Of a DNA stretch of 55,474 nt, positions 25,003 through 32,634 are shown in pieces. The position numbers were made by a program, and so were the translations under genes. This DNA is from an uncultured Bacillota bacterium (GTDB taxonomy: Bacteria > Bacillota > Clostridia > Christensenellales > UBA1242): positions 1-55,474 of the forward strand of contig CAOJXO010000006.1 of NCBI GenBank assembly GCA_948465545.1, read 5' to 3'. Under the pieces are notes generated by a model. It did no database searches, was not told the origin of the DNA, and saw only the letters and a program-made list of their open reading frames with translations. Positions within the stretch are counted from its first letter, which is position 1. Every line of letters starts with the position of its first letter.

Positions 25003-26088
25003 TTAGTTTTTCTTATCTGTTTTCTTGCGAACCTTAATTCCCCACACTAAAATAAGGGCAACACAACAACAAACAATAAGTATTGGCACATCAATATGCT
25101 TGCTTTCCGAACTATACGCTTCAATAATATTTCCATTTGAGTCCACCGTCATTGCAATAGTGCCAAACTTTGAAGTTGTAAGCACTTTTGCACCCACAAT
25201 CTCAAGTCTACCAAGGGTTTCTAATTTAGGGAATTTATATTTGTTGTTTTCACTTACACTTATAACTGCAATTTGTGGCTTAACCATCTCTAAAAAATCC
25301 AAGGAGGTGGAAGTATTTGAGCCGTGATGCCCGACCTTTAAAACATCTGCTTTTAAATCAGTACCATAGGTTGCAACAACTTCTTTTTCAGCAACACTCT
25401 CGCCATCGCCAGTGAGAAGAAATTTACGGGCAAGATAAGTAACCATAATCATCGGGCTATAATCATTACTATTTGAATAGGTGTCCTTTGCTGGTGAAAG
25501 AAATTCCACAGAAAAGTCAGAGTCAAACAACTTAATATTCTTTTCGGAATAAATCATTTCACAATTAGACTCTTTATATGCCGCCATGATAACATTGTTA
25601 TAAGTTTGAGTTGTGGATGTTTTATATGAGTTAGGATTACCATATATTGTTACTTCATCTTTACTTAACACCTTTGGTCTGTAAATAGTATTCACCTGAA
25701 ATGTTTCAAAAATAGCTGCACCTTTGCCAACATGATCAGCATCTTGATGAGTAAGTACTAAATAATCAAGGGCATCAATCTTCTCGTATGCAAAAAGGTC
25801 GGAAAGATACTCCACCACATGATTGCCGTCTTCATTTGGACCACAATCAACAAGCATAGTTTTGTTGTTAGGAAGCCTCATAAAGATGCTGTCACCCAAT
25901 CCAACATCAATAAAATGAATTTCAAAAGGATATTTATTAAAATCCTTGACAGCAGCTGCCACTTTAAAAAAGTCTAAACCATTTCCAAGAAAGAATGTCA
26001 AAAGAAAGGCAACCAAAATAACGGCGGTTAGAATAAGCCTAACCATCAGATAATTTGTTTCAAATTCCAGTTTTTTCTTTCGTGCCAA
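25003..26088 (-). CDS. ComEC/Rec2-like metallo-beta-lactamase-fold hydrolase, membrane-anchored
   Basis: A 361-residue protein with an N-terminal transmembrane helix (about 15-35), an extracellular metallo-hydrolase domain and a second helix near the C-terminus (about 335-350) before a basic tail. Motifs: IHFIDVGLGDSIFMRLP, TMLVDCGPN and the metal motif THQDADH with His114, Asp116, Asp118 and His119, as in ComEC-type enzymes; KVGHHGSNTSTS follows. Stand-alone ComEC-like domains are probably secreted nucleases or phosphodiesterases; a role in DNA uptake is not shown. The start is a TTG at 26088, seven bases after the patatin stop, so the two genes form an operon. Confidence 0.87.
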   Translation of the reverse strand: MARKKKLEFETNYLMVRLILTAVILVAFLLTFFLGNGLDFFKVAAAVKDFNKYPFEIHFIDVGLGDSIFMRLPNNKTMLVDCGPNEDGNHVVEYLSDLFAYEKIDALDYLVLTHQDADHVGKGAAIFETFQVNTIYRPKVLSKDEVTIYGNPNSYKTSTTQTYNNVIMAAYKESNCEMIYSEKNIKLFDSDFSVEFLSPAKDTYSNSNDYSPMIMVTYLARKFLLTGDGESVAEKEVVATYGTDLKADVLKVGHHGSNTSTSLDFLEMVKPQIAVISVSENNKYKFPKLETLGRLEIVGAKVLTTSKFGTIAMTVDSNGNIIEAYSSESKHIDVPILIVCCCVALILVWGIKVRKKTDKKN

Positions 26089-26094
26089 ATTCGC

Positions 26095-26925
26095 CTACCT
26101 AATTATTTTTATATTAGTTGGAATATTTTTAAATTTTCTATGCCTTTTCTTTTTGAACAGTTGAATGATTTGTGGCATAACATCAATCGCTGCTTTATAT
26201 CCCTCTTCAATCATTTCATCCATACCTTCAGTTTTGGTCGATTTAAAACGTTTTGTTTCGGGTGCAATCATAACATCAGCATTAATATACCCCCTAACAG
26301 AGTTACTTTGCATCAATATACGAATGGAACACATAACAACATCAAATAATTTTGTAGAATCTGTACCATAAAGCCTTGACTTATTCACATCAACCGACAC
26401 AACGTAATCACAACCCATCATAAGAGGGATATCTGTTGGAATGTTGTTTTGAAGTCCACCATCACAAAGAAGCATGCCTTCAAACTCAACAGGTTGGAAT
26501 ATCGCTGGCACAGCACAACTGCCCTGCACTGCCTTTGCAAGATTCCCCTTATTTATGCAAACCTCTTTTGTTGAAATAATATCAACAGCGACAGCAGAAA
26601 AAGGAATCTTTAAATCTTCTATATTAATATCACCAAGATTCTTTTTGATAATATCTCCAATACCATCTGTTTTAGAAGGAGAAAAAGGGATGATGTTGGT
26701 TCTTATATCCTTTTCGCGAATCTTCTTGGCAGCCTCATACATTTCCTGAAAAGAATAACCTGCCGCATAAAACGCCCCCATAATGCTCCCAGCACTCGTG
26801 CCTGCAACATAGTCAAATTTCAATCCAAATTCTTCAAAGGCTTTCACCACGCCTAAATGAGTGAAACCTCTTGCTCCACCGCCACCAAATGCAAGACCAA
26901 TTTTAACTTTGCTATTGCCAAACAT
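26095..26925 (-). CDS. Patatin-like phospholipase (RssA/YlbK group)
   Basis: A 276-residue cytoplasmic lipid acyl hydrolase. The glycine-rich oxyanion loop GGGGARGFTHLG is at about 14-25, the nucleophile motif GTSAG has Ser44 and the dyad Asp155 is in LLCDGGLQNN. The family cleaves acyl chains from membrane lipids. The C-terminus is basic (KKKRHRKFKNIPTNIKIIR), possibly for membrane contact. The ATG is preceded by GAGGTAAATT; a TATACT -10 box with TGC lies just upstream. First gene of the pair with the ComEC-like hydrolase. Confidence 0.9.
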   Translation of the reverse strand: MFGNSKVKIGLAFGGGGARGFTHLGVVKAFEEFGLKFDYVAGTSAGSIMGAFYAAGYSFQEMYEAAKKIREKDIRTNIIPFSPSKTDGIGDIIKKNLGDINIEDLKIPFSAVAVDIISTKEVCINKGNLAKAVQGSCAVPAIFQPVEFEGMLLCDGGLQNNIPTDIPLMMGCDYVVSVDVNKSRLYGTDSTKLFDVVMCSIRILMQSNSVRGYINADVMIAPETKRFKSTKTEGMDEMIEEGYKAAIDVMPQIIQLFKKKRHRKFKNIPTNIKIIR

Positions 26926-27010
26926 AATTTACCTCTAATATAGTATAGCAAATAACAACACAAAATAAAAATTAAAACGCAAATAAATTGACCTCTTTTT
27001 GCGAATAAGA

Positions 27011-27064
27011 TAATAAAAAAAACACCTTAAGGGTGCTTTTTTCTTGGTACCCTCTAAGGGAATC
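27011..27064. repeat. Second copy of the tRNA-Glu 3' end plus terminator (direct repeat A)
   Basis: This 54-base stretch matches 27201-27252 apart from two run-length changes and one substitution. On the minus strand it holds the last ~21 bases of tRNA-Glu (through the encoded CCA) and a terminator hairpin. The rest of the tRNA is missing. Confidence 0.85.
27016..27042 (-). terminator. Terminator hairpin within repeat A
   Basis: GCACCC-TTAA-GGTG type stem flanked by A-rich and T-rich runs; a copy of the terminator after the intact tRNA-Glu. In addition, 26926-27010 contains only AT-rich sequence and the patatin promoter. Confidence 0.7.
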
Positions 27065-27111
27065 ACTCCGCTTTTAGGGCTGGGCTTTGTTAGTGGAACG
27101 CTATCATGCCG

Positions 27112-27152
27112 GGGCGGACAAACGCAATACTATTGCCTTTGTTAATCCGCCC
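27112..27152. other. GC-rich imperfect hairpin between the two tRNA-Glu 3' copies
   Basis: GGGCGGA (27112-27118) pairs with TCCGCCC (27146-27152), and inner segments CAAA/TTTG and GCAAT/ATTGC pair further. It fills much of the 136-base stretch between repeats A and B (27065-27200), which holds no gene I can see. It is notably richer in GC than its surroundings. Origin unknown: remnant of a small inserted element or a structured RNA. Confidence 0.5.
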
Positions 27153-27200
27153 GTTCGATTCCCACTCACGCTGTTCGCATTGCCAACGCAATTAAAAGTG

Positions 27201-27252
27201 TAATAAAAAAACACCTTAACGGTGCTTTTTCTTGGTACCCTCTAAGGGAATC
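27201..27252. repeat. Direct repeat B: 3' end of intact tRNA-Glu plus its terminator
   Basis: The copy belonging to the functional tRNA, offset by about 190 bases from repeat A. It includes the terminator at about 27205-27231. Confidence 0.85.
27205..27231 (-). terminator. Terminator of tRNA-Glu
   Basis: A hairpin with GCACC/GGTGT arms and a T7 tail begins two bases after the tRNA CCA end. Confidence 0.8.
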
Positions 27253-27307
27253 GAACCCTTCATTCAGCCGTGAGAGGGCTGCGTCTTAACCGATTGACCA
27301 AGAGGGC
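27233..27307 (-). tRNA. tRNA-Glu (anticodon CTC)
   Basis: A 75-base cloverleaf on the minus strand: acceptor GCCCTCT pairs with AGAGGGT (first pair G-T). The D-arm region has GGTCAATCGGTTAAGACG. The anticodon arm is CAGCC-CTCTCAC-GGCTG with anticodon CTC. The T-arm is AAGGG-TTCGATT-CCCTT, followed by discriminator A and an encoded CCA. A TATAAT at 27331-27326 is a likely -10 box. Confidence 0.95.
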
Positions 27308-27405
27308 ATACCTTTTATATGCTTTATTATAATAACAAAAACCTTAACAAAAAGCAAGGATTTTATAAATATTTTTCGAATTTATTATACAAACACACTT
27401 TTTTC

Positions 27406-27414
27406 TGCTATAAT
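27406..27414 (+). promoter_or_regulatory. Extended -10 promoter of the small membrane protein gene
   Basis: TGC plus a perfect TATAAT (27409-27414), 20 bases before the ATG at 27434. The -35 region is weak. Confidence 0.55.
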
Positions 27415-27433
27415 ATTAAAAATAAGGGATGCT

Positions 27434-27820
27434 ATGGAAGAAAAAATTAAAGAAAAGTTTGAAGAAAACTATAAGAAACAATTAAGAATAACAAAGTATG
27501 TTATTCTAGGATTTTTTGGTTCTTTTGGGCTTTTAATGCTTATCGTGGGAATAATTAATTTAAGTCCAGGCATTGTCGACTCTGAGGGGTTTCCCGTTGG
27601 AATAATGCTTACTGTATTTGGCGGAATTATTGTTCTATTTGGAGTAATTTTATACATTGCCCTTTCAAAAAGTTTAGATTATAATAAGATAAAAGAGCGT
27701 TGTGACAAACAAGGTGCAAAAAACGTTGTTTTACTTACTGCGATTGTAGATGTACAACAAGAAAAAATTGCCGAACTTGAAGAGCGTATTGAAGAACTTG
27801 AAAGAAAAAAAGACTTATAA
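27434..27820 (+). CDS. Small membrane protein with two transmembrane helices and a C-terminal coiled coil
   Basis: A 128-residue protein. A charged N-terminus (MEEKIKEKFEENYKKQLR) is followed by helices at about 22-44 and 54-76, with a short loop LSPGIVDSEGFPVG between, and a cytoplasmic tail ending in the coiled coil QQEKIAELEERIEELERKK. AAGGGA lies before the ATG. No known family is recognised; the coiled coil suggests oligomerisation or a protein partner. It converges with the next gene on a shared terminator. Confidence 0.8.
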   Translation: MEEKIKEKFEENYKKQLRITKYVILGFFGSFGLLMLIVGIINLSPGIVDSEGFPVGIMLTVFGGIIVLFGVILYIALSKSLDYNKIKERCDKQGAKNVVLLTAIVDVQQEKIAELEERIEELERKKDL

Positions 27821-27837
27821 TACTTATAAGTCTTTTT
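27807..27837. terminator. Bidirectional terminator overlapping both stop codons
   Basis: A 14-bp perfect stem AAAAAGACTTATAA with a 3-base loop covers the ends of the two convergent genes. Confidence 0.85.
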
Positions 27838-28504
27838 CTTTTAAATGCATTTTTCTTTTCTTAATTAAAGCAAGTTCTATAATCATATTGATTGAAACCA
27901 TAAGGGCTATTGTACTGAAAATAATTCCACCGATGCCACTGAAATAGTTGGCATTTTCTACTTGTTCCATCATAAGAATAGCACGTTGTACCAAAGCGAT
28001 TGCCACACAGGCATCAACAAGGTTTAACAGTTTTATATAGTGTATTATAAGATTTGTATCGTGTTTCGTTTTAACTGAATTGATAATACCTATAACAAGT
28101 TTTGAAAAACCCACCGCCGCAATAAAACAAACTACTGAAATACTATATTTTGCATTAACCTCCTGAAAAAAGAAAGTCAGAACAATGCTTAAAACAAGAT
28201 AAATTAAAGACGATGCTATTGCAAACCAACAAAGTTGATAACAAGTTTTATTTTCAATCTTAGTTTTCTTTTCGGTATCCGTCAAATCTTTTGAAATACT
28301 ATACTGTCTTACAGCCTTTACTTTGGCTGAGCCAAGAACAACGTTATAAGCACCATTCATTCCAAAATAATAAGAGAATGTAAAGCATGAAATAATTATT
28401 TTAACAATCCCTGTCAAAAAGTTGAGTAGCAAAGACCAAAAAGAAATAAATACCGTTCTTTGTGACAAATATTCCCTTGTAAACCACTCTTTCTTAATTT
28501 TCAT
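27824..28504 (-). CDS. Integral membrane protein, about six helices, unknown function
   Basis: A 226-residue protein with hydrophobic stretches at about 18-32, 34-50, 90-112, 120-140, 155-172 and 187-212, and a basic tail KKRKMHLKEKDL. A short motif NGAYNVVLGSAKVKAVRQY lies in the first cytoplasmic loop. I do not recognise the family. The ATG is six bases after a perfect -10 box, leaving no room for a standard ribosome site. Confidence 0.75.
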   Translation of the reverse strand: MKIKKEWFTREYLSQRTVFISFWSLLLNFLTGIVKIIISCFTFSYYFGMNGAYNVVLGSAKVKAVRQYSISKDLTDTEKKTKIENKTCYQLCWFAIASSLIYLVLSIVLTFFFQEVNAKYSISVVCFIAAVGFSKLVIGIINSVKTKHDTNLIIHYIKLLNLVDACVAIALVQRAILMMEQVENANYFSGIGGIIFSTIALMVSINMIIELALIKKRKMHLKEKDL

Positions 28505-28510
28505 TATCCT

Positions 28511-28538
28511 ATTATATCATAATAAAGAGATTAAACAA
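28511..28538 (-). promoter_or_regulatory. Promoter of the membrane protein gene, predicted leaderless
   Basis: TTGTTT (28538-28533), 16 bases and TATAAT (28516-28511), then six bases and the ATG at 28504. The -35 box overlaps the T-run of the rpoC terminator. Confidence 0.6.
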
Positions 28539-28569
28539 AAAAAAGACACTCAAATAAGCGTCTTTTTTT
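28537..28569 (-). terminator. Terminator of the rpoB-rpoC transcript
   Basis: Stem AAAAAAAGAC/GTCTTTTTTT, extended inward by two pairs past one mismatch, starts 7 bases after the rpoC stop. Confidence 0.85.
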
Positions 28570-28575
28570 GTATTA

Positions 28576-31500
28576 TTAACCAACAATAGCGTCGTCGGTG
28601 TCGTCTTTAATTACTACAGGCATAACAGAACGGTATTCTCTAACGCCAGTACCAGCAGGAATAAGTTTACCGATAATAACGTTCTCTTTAAGACCCATTA
28701 AGTGGTCTACCTTGCCCTTAACTGCAGCATCAGTAAGAGTTCTTGAAGTCTCTTGGAAAGATGCGGCTGAAAGGAAAGATTCAGTTGAAAGAGAAGCCTT
28801 AGTAATACCAAGAAGTATTCTCTTAACAGTGGCAGGAACTCCACCTTCTTGTAAGATTTTTTCATTCTCTTCGTCACACTTGTAAACATCAACAACTTCA
28901 CCAGGAAGAAGGTTTGTATCTCCGCTAGACTCAACCTTAACCTTCTTAAGCATTTGTCTAACAATGATTTCAACGTGTTTATCGTTAACCTTAACCTCTT
29001 GTCCGCGATATGTTGCAATAACTTGAGAGAGAAGGTAATCTTGAAGTCCTTTAACACCCTTCATTCTAAGGAGATCTGGAGGGTTAATTGCACCAGCAGT
29101 AAGTTGGCTACCAGGTTCAACAGTGTCACCTTGTTTAACAGCAAGTACAGCAGGTTTCTTTGCCTCGTATACAACATCGCCTTCACGTGATGCAACAGTG
29201 ATGTAGTAATACTTAGCATCTTGTTTAATTGATACCTTACCAGCAACCTCACTAAGTAAGCACTCACCTTTTGGCTTACGTGCTTCAAAGATTTCTTCGA
29301 CACGAGGAAGACCTTGTGTAATATCAAGTGCGGCCGCAATACCACCAGAGTGGAAAGTTCTCATTGTAAGCTGAGTACCAGGCTCACCAATACTTTGAGC
29401 GGCAACAGTACCAACAGCCTCGCCGATTGTAACCATATTCTTACCAGCAAGATCTCTACCATAACATTTTGCACATACACCATGTTTGCAACGGCAGGTA
29501 AGAAGTGAACGGATTTGTACTTTAGTAATTCCAGCAGCCTCAACCGCATAAGATTGTTCTTCTGAAATCATAGTGTTTGCAGGAACGATAAGTTCACCTG
29601 TCTTAGGATTAACGATATCGTCAACAGCAACACGACCATAGATACGCTCTTGTAATTTTTCTTGAACAGAGCCATCTGTAACAAGGTCGCTTACCCAAAC
29701 ACCTTTAACATTTTCGCCAGCGTCAGCAAAGCAGTCATCAGTGGTAACAACAACATCTTGAGAAATATCAACAAGACGACGTGTTAAGTAACCAGAGTCC
29801 GCTGTTTTAAGTGCAGTATCAGTAAGACCTTTTCTTGCACCACGGGCGGTCAAGAAATATTCAATAGGAGAAAGACCTTTTCTGAAACTTGCTTTAATAG
29901 GAGTATCAATAATTTCACCAGATGCGGCAGTCTTAATACCAATCATACCGCAGACGTTGGTAAGCTGGTCCTCACTACCACGGGCTTTAGAAACGACCAT
30001 GATTCTGAATGGGTTAAATTCCTCAAATGTACCAAGAAGAAGTTTCTTGATTTGTCCTCTGGCTTCATTCCAAACATCTCTATTGTTTCTAAGTTTTTCG
30101 TCAAGAGTAATAAGACCACGACGAAGAAGTTTTTCATTTTCAAGAGCCTTTGATTCAGCCTCTTTAACAATTTCCTCTTTTGCTTTAGGCTCTTCAATAT
30201 CAAAGATATTAACAGTAAGAGCGGCAAGAGTAGAGAATTTATATCCTGTTTCCTTAATTCTATCAACAAGTTTAGCACATTCGGTTGTACCAAGCACATT
30301 GTATGCTCTGCCGATAATGTCTTTTAAGTCGCCTTTAACAACGGCTTTGTTGATTTCAAGTTCACAAATGTTTTCTTCTTTGCTTCTATCCACATAACCA
30401 AGGTTTTGAGGAATAGCATCATTAAACATTAAACGACCAACAGAAGTTTTAACAAGTTTTGTATATTTTTTACCATCAACCTCTTTTTCAAGTCTTACAC
30501 TAACTTCTGCTTGAAGTGCAAGGTTGTTTGTTTGATAAGCATAGATTGCTTCATCTTTAGAAGAGTAAATACTGCCCTCACCTTTCGCACCAGGTCTAAC
30601 CATAGTCATATAAGCACAACCAAGTACGATATCTTGGTCAGGAGTAACGATAGGGTTACCATCTGAAAGTTTCAAAAGGTTGTTTGAGGCAAGCATAAGT
30701 GTTCTAGCCTCTGTTCTAGCGTCGATAGAAAGAGGAACGTGAACAGACATTTGGTCACCATCGAAGTCAGCGTTGAACGCAGGACAAACAGATGGGTGAA
30801 GTTTGATTGCTCTACCCTCAACAAGTACAGGTTCAAACGCTTGCACTGAAAGTCTGTGAAGAGTAGGTGCACGATTAAGGAATACTGGGTGGTCTTTAAT
30901 AACCTCAGCAAGGATATCCCAAACCACAGGTTTTTCCTTATCGATCATACGTTTAGCGGCTTTGATATTATGAGATTTGTTAAGTTCAACAAGTCTGTTA
31001 ATAATGAATGGTTTGAAAAGTTCAAGAGCCATTTCTTTAGGAAGTCCGCATTGATACATTTTAAGTTCAGGTCCAACAACGATAACAGAACGTCCAGAAT
31101 AATCAACACGTTTACCAAGAAGGTTAAGACGGAAGCGACCCTGTTTACCACCAAGCATAGCAGTAAGAGATTTGAGGTCACGTTGTTTTGAACTTTGTAC
31201 CGCCTTACCACGTTTACCGTTATCAATAAGGTTGTCTACTGACTCTTGAAGCATACGTTTTTCATTACGGATAATAACATCAGGAGCGCCAAGTTCAATA
31301 AGTTTTTTAAGACGGTTATTTCTGTTGATAACACGTCTGTAAAGGTCATTAAGGTCACTTGTAGCATAACGTCCGCCATCAAGTGGAACCATAGGACGAA
31401 GTTCAGGAGGAAGCACAGGAATCACGTCAAGAACCATCCAAGTAGGATTATTTCCAGACTTAATAAAAGATTCAACAACATCAAGTTTTTTCATAGCCTT

Positions 31501-32115
31501 GATTTTTCTTTGACCTTTAAAACCAGGGAGTTGTTCTTTAAGTGTGCGAGATTCTTTTTCAAGGTCAACCTCAGAAAGAAGTCTCTTGATTGCCTCAGCA
31601 CCCATGCCTGCTTCAAAAGAGTTAGGCCCAAATTTTTCTACTGCTTCACGATATTCTTTATCAGTAATCACCTGCTTATATTGGAAGTCAGTATTTTTAG
31701 GGTCAAGCACAACATAACAAACATAATAAACAACTTGTTCAAGGGCTTTTGGAGTCATTTCAAGTAGAGTACCAATCTTAGAAGGTACATTTCTGAAAAA
31801 CCAAATATGAGTGCATGGGGCAGCAAGTTCGATGTGACCCATACGTTCACGGCGAACTTTTGCTCTTGTTACTTCAACACCACATTTATCACAGACAACG
31901 CCCTTGTAACGTACTCTCTTGTACTTACCACAGTGACATTCCCAGTCTTTACGAGGTCCAAAAATCTTCTCGCAAAAAAGACCATCTTTTTCTGGCTTTT
32001 GTGTACGATAATTAATAGTTTCAGGCTTAGTTACCTCACCATGAGACCATTCTCTGATCTTCTCTGGTGAAGCAACGCCAATTTTAATAGAATCAAAGTT
32101 GTTTAATTCAAACAT
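28576..32115 (-). CDS. rpoC: DNA-directed RNA polymerase subunit beta'
   Basis: The catalytic large subunit of RNA polymerase, 1179 residues, normal for Bacillota. The N-terminal zinc ribbon is [20 protein letters not shown]. The Mg-binding [12 protein letters not shown] is at about residue 445. The second zinc site is [16 protein letters not shown]. The trigger-loop/bridge-helix region [20 protein letters not shown] follows. AAAGGATTAG precedes the ATG. It follows rpoB, separated by a 74-codon gene, and ends at a strong terminator. Confidence 0.98.
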   Translation of the reverse strand: MFELNNFDSIKIGVASPEKIREWSHGEVTKPETINYRTQKPEKDGLFCEKIFGPRKDWECHCGKYKRVRYKGVVCDKCGVEVTRAKVRRERMGHIELAAPCTHIWFFRNVPSKIGTLLEMTPKALEQVVYYVCYVVLDPKNTDFQYKQVITDKEYREAVEKFGPNSFEAGMGAEAIKRLLSEVDLEKESRTLKEQLPGFKGQRKIKAMKKLDVVESFIKSGNNPTWMVLDVIPVLPPELRPMVPLDGGRYATSDLNDLYRRVINRNNRLKKLIELGAPDVIIRNEKRMLQESVDNLIDNGKRGKAVQSSKQRDLKSLTAMLGGKQGRFRLNLLGKRVDYSGRSVIVVGPELKMYQCGLPKEMALELFKPFIINRLVELNKSHNIKAAKRMIDKEKPVVWDILAEVIKDHPVFLNRAPTLHRLSVQAFEPVLVEGRAIKLHPSVCPAFNADFDGDQMSVHVPLSIDARTEARTLMLASNNLLKLSDGNPIVTPDQDIVLGCAYMTMVRPGAKGEGSIYSSKDEAIYAYQTNNLALQAEVSVRLEKEVDGKKYTKLVKTSVGRLMFNDAIPQNLGYVDRSKEENICELEINKAVVKGDLKDIIGRAYNVLGTTECAKLVDRIKETGYKFSTLAALTVNIFDIEEPKAKEEIVKEAESKALENEKLLRRGLITLDEKLRNNRDVWNEARGQIKKLLLGTFEEFNPFRIMVVSKARGSEDQLTNVCGMIGIKTAASGEIIDTPIKASFRKGLSPIEYFLTARGARKGLTDTALKTADSGYLTRRLVDISQDVVVTTDDCFADAGENVKGVWVSDLVTDGSVQEKLQERIYGRVAVDDIVNPKTGELIVPANTMISEEQSYAVEAAGITKVQIRSLLTCRCKHGVCAKCYGRDLAGKNMVTIGEAVGTVAAQSIGEPGTQLTMRTFHSGGIAAALDITQGLPRVEEIFEARKPKGECLLSEVAGKVSIKQDAKYYYITVASREGDVVYEAKKPAVLAVKQGDTVEPGSQLTAGAINPPDLLRMKGVKGLQDYLLSQVIATYRGQEVKVNDKHVEIIVRQMLKKVKVESSGDTNLLPGEVVDVYKCDEENEKILQEGGVPATVKRILLGITKASLSTESFLSAASFQETSRTLTDAAVKGKVDHLMGLKENVIIGKLIPAGTGVREYRSVMPVVIKDDTDDAIVG

Positions 32116-32158
32116 AATAACTAATCCTTTATTTCATGTTGTTTTTTTTGTTTGTTGT

Positions 32159-32383
32159 TTATTCATTTTCTTCTTGACTACGTTTTGTTGATAACTTTAT
32201 TTGTTTCGCTTTTTCTTGTAATTGAAGCAAATCACCATAGCGAATATATTTATTCATTACTGCAATACTTTCACCTACCGATATTAATAAACTTCTTTCT
32301 GTAAGAGTCAAAGTGTTAAAAACAATATCGTCTTCCTTAGGTTCAGCAAATGTTTTGTCAAGATTTAAGGTTTTGTTTTTCAT
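32159..32383 (-). CDS. Small protein encoded between rpoB and rpoC
   Basis: A 74-residue, hydrophilic, helix-prone protein (starts MKNKTLNLDKTFAEPKEDD; ends SQEENE). It has AGAG upstream of the ATG, a TAA stop 43 bases before rpoC and a start 26 bases after the end of the RpoB tail. No family is recognised and no membrane segment is present. Location inside the RNA polymerase operon suggests equal expression with the core subunits; a polymerase-associated role is possible but not shown. Confidence 0.6.
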   Translation of the reverse strand: MKNKTLNLDKTFAEPKEDDIVFNTLTLTERSLLISVGESIAVMNKYIRYGDLLQLQEKAKQIKLSTKRSQEENE

Positions 32384-32406
32384 ATATAATCTCTTTTTGT
32401 TTATAT

Positions 32407-32634
32407 TTACTCATCAAAATCGCCGAAATCATCAAAGAGGTCAAGATTGTCAAGACCATCATTCTTAGTGCTTTCTTCAAATACTTCGGCAAGTTCTTTA
32501 TCAGAATCGTTTTCTGGAAGAACCTCATCGAAATCAAGAGTAATATCTTTAAGGTCGTTTTCTGTGTCAGAAGCAAGAGTAACTTGATCTTGTTCGTCTT
32601 GTGAAAGTTCAGCAAGAGAAATTTCTCTGTTTCA
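32407..32634 (-). other. In-frame acidic C-terminal tail of RpoB beyond a TGA codon
   Basis: The TGA at 32634-32632 interrupts the rpoB frame directly after LGLDVKILTD. The same frame stays open for 74 more codons and ends with TAA at 32409-32407. The tail begins NREISLAELSQDEQ and ends DLFDDFGDFDE; it is strongly acidic, like the normal RpoB tails of Bacillota that follow the conserved 'LGLDVK(V/I)L'. A small inverted repeat AGAGAAATTTCTCT lies 3 bases after the TGA. Explanations: recent nonsense change, sequence error, or readthrough. Confidence 0.8.

Noticed and set aside
27065..27200. A second complete tRNA or tRNA-like gene between the tRNA-Glu 3' copies (a GTTCGATTCCC string is present)
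   Set aside because: The bases around the T-loop-like string do not form a T-stem or acceptor stem on either strand; only the GC hairpin is supported.
31246..31767. 173-codon plus-strand frame opposite rpoC
   Set aside because: Antisense shadow of a highly conserved gene; no promoter or ribosome site.
32632..32634. TGA reassigned as a sense codon (as in Mycoplasma or Gracilibacteria)
   Set aside because: Long genes such as rpoC and the 3503-residue lipoprotein contain no internal TGA and encode Trp with TGG, so a general reassignment is unlikely; only the rpoB case remains unexplained.
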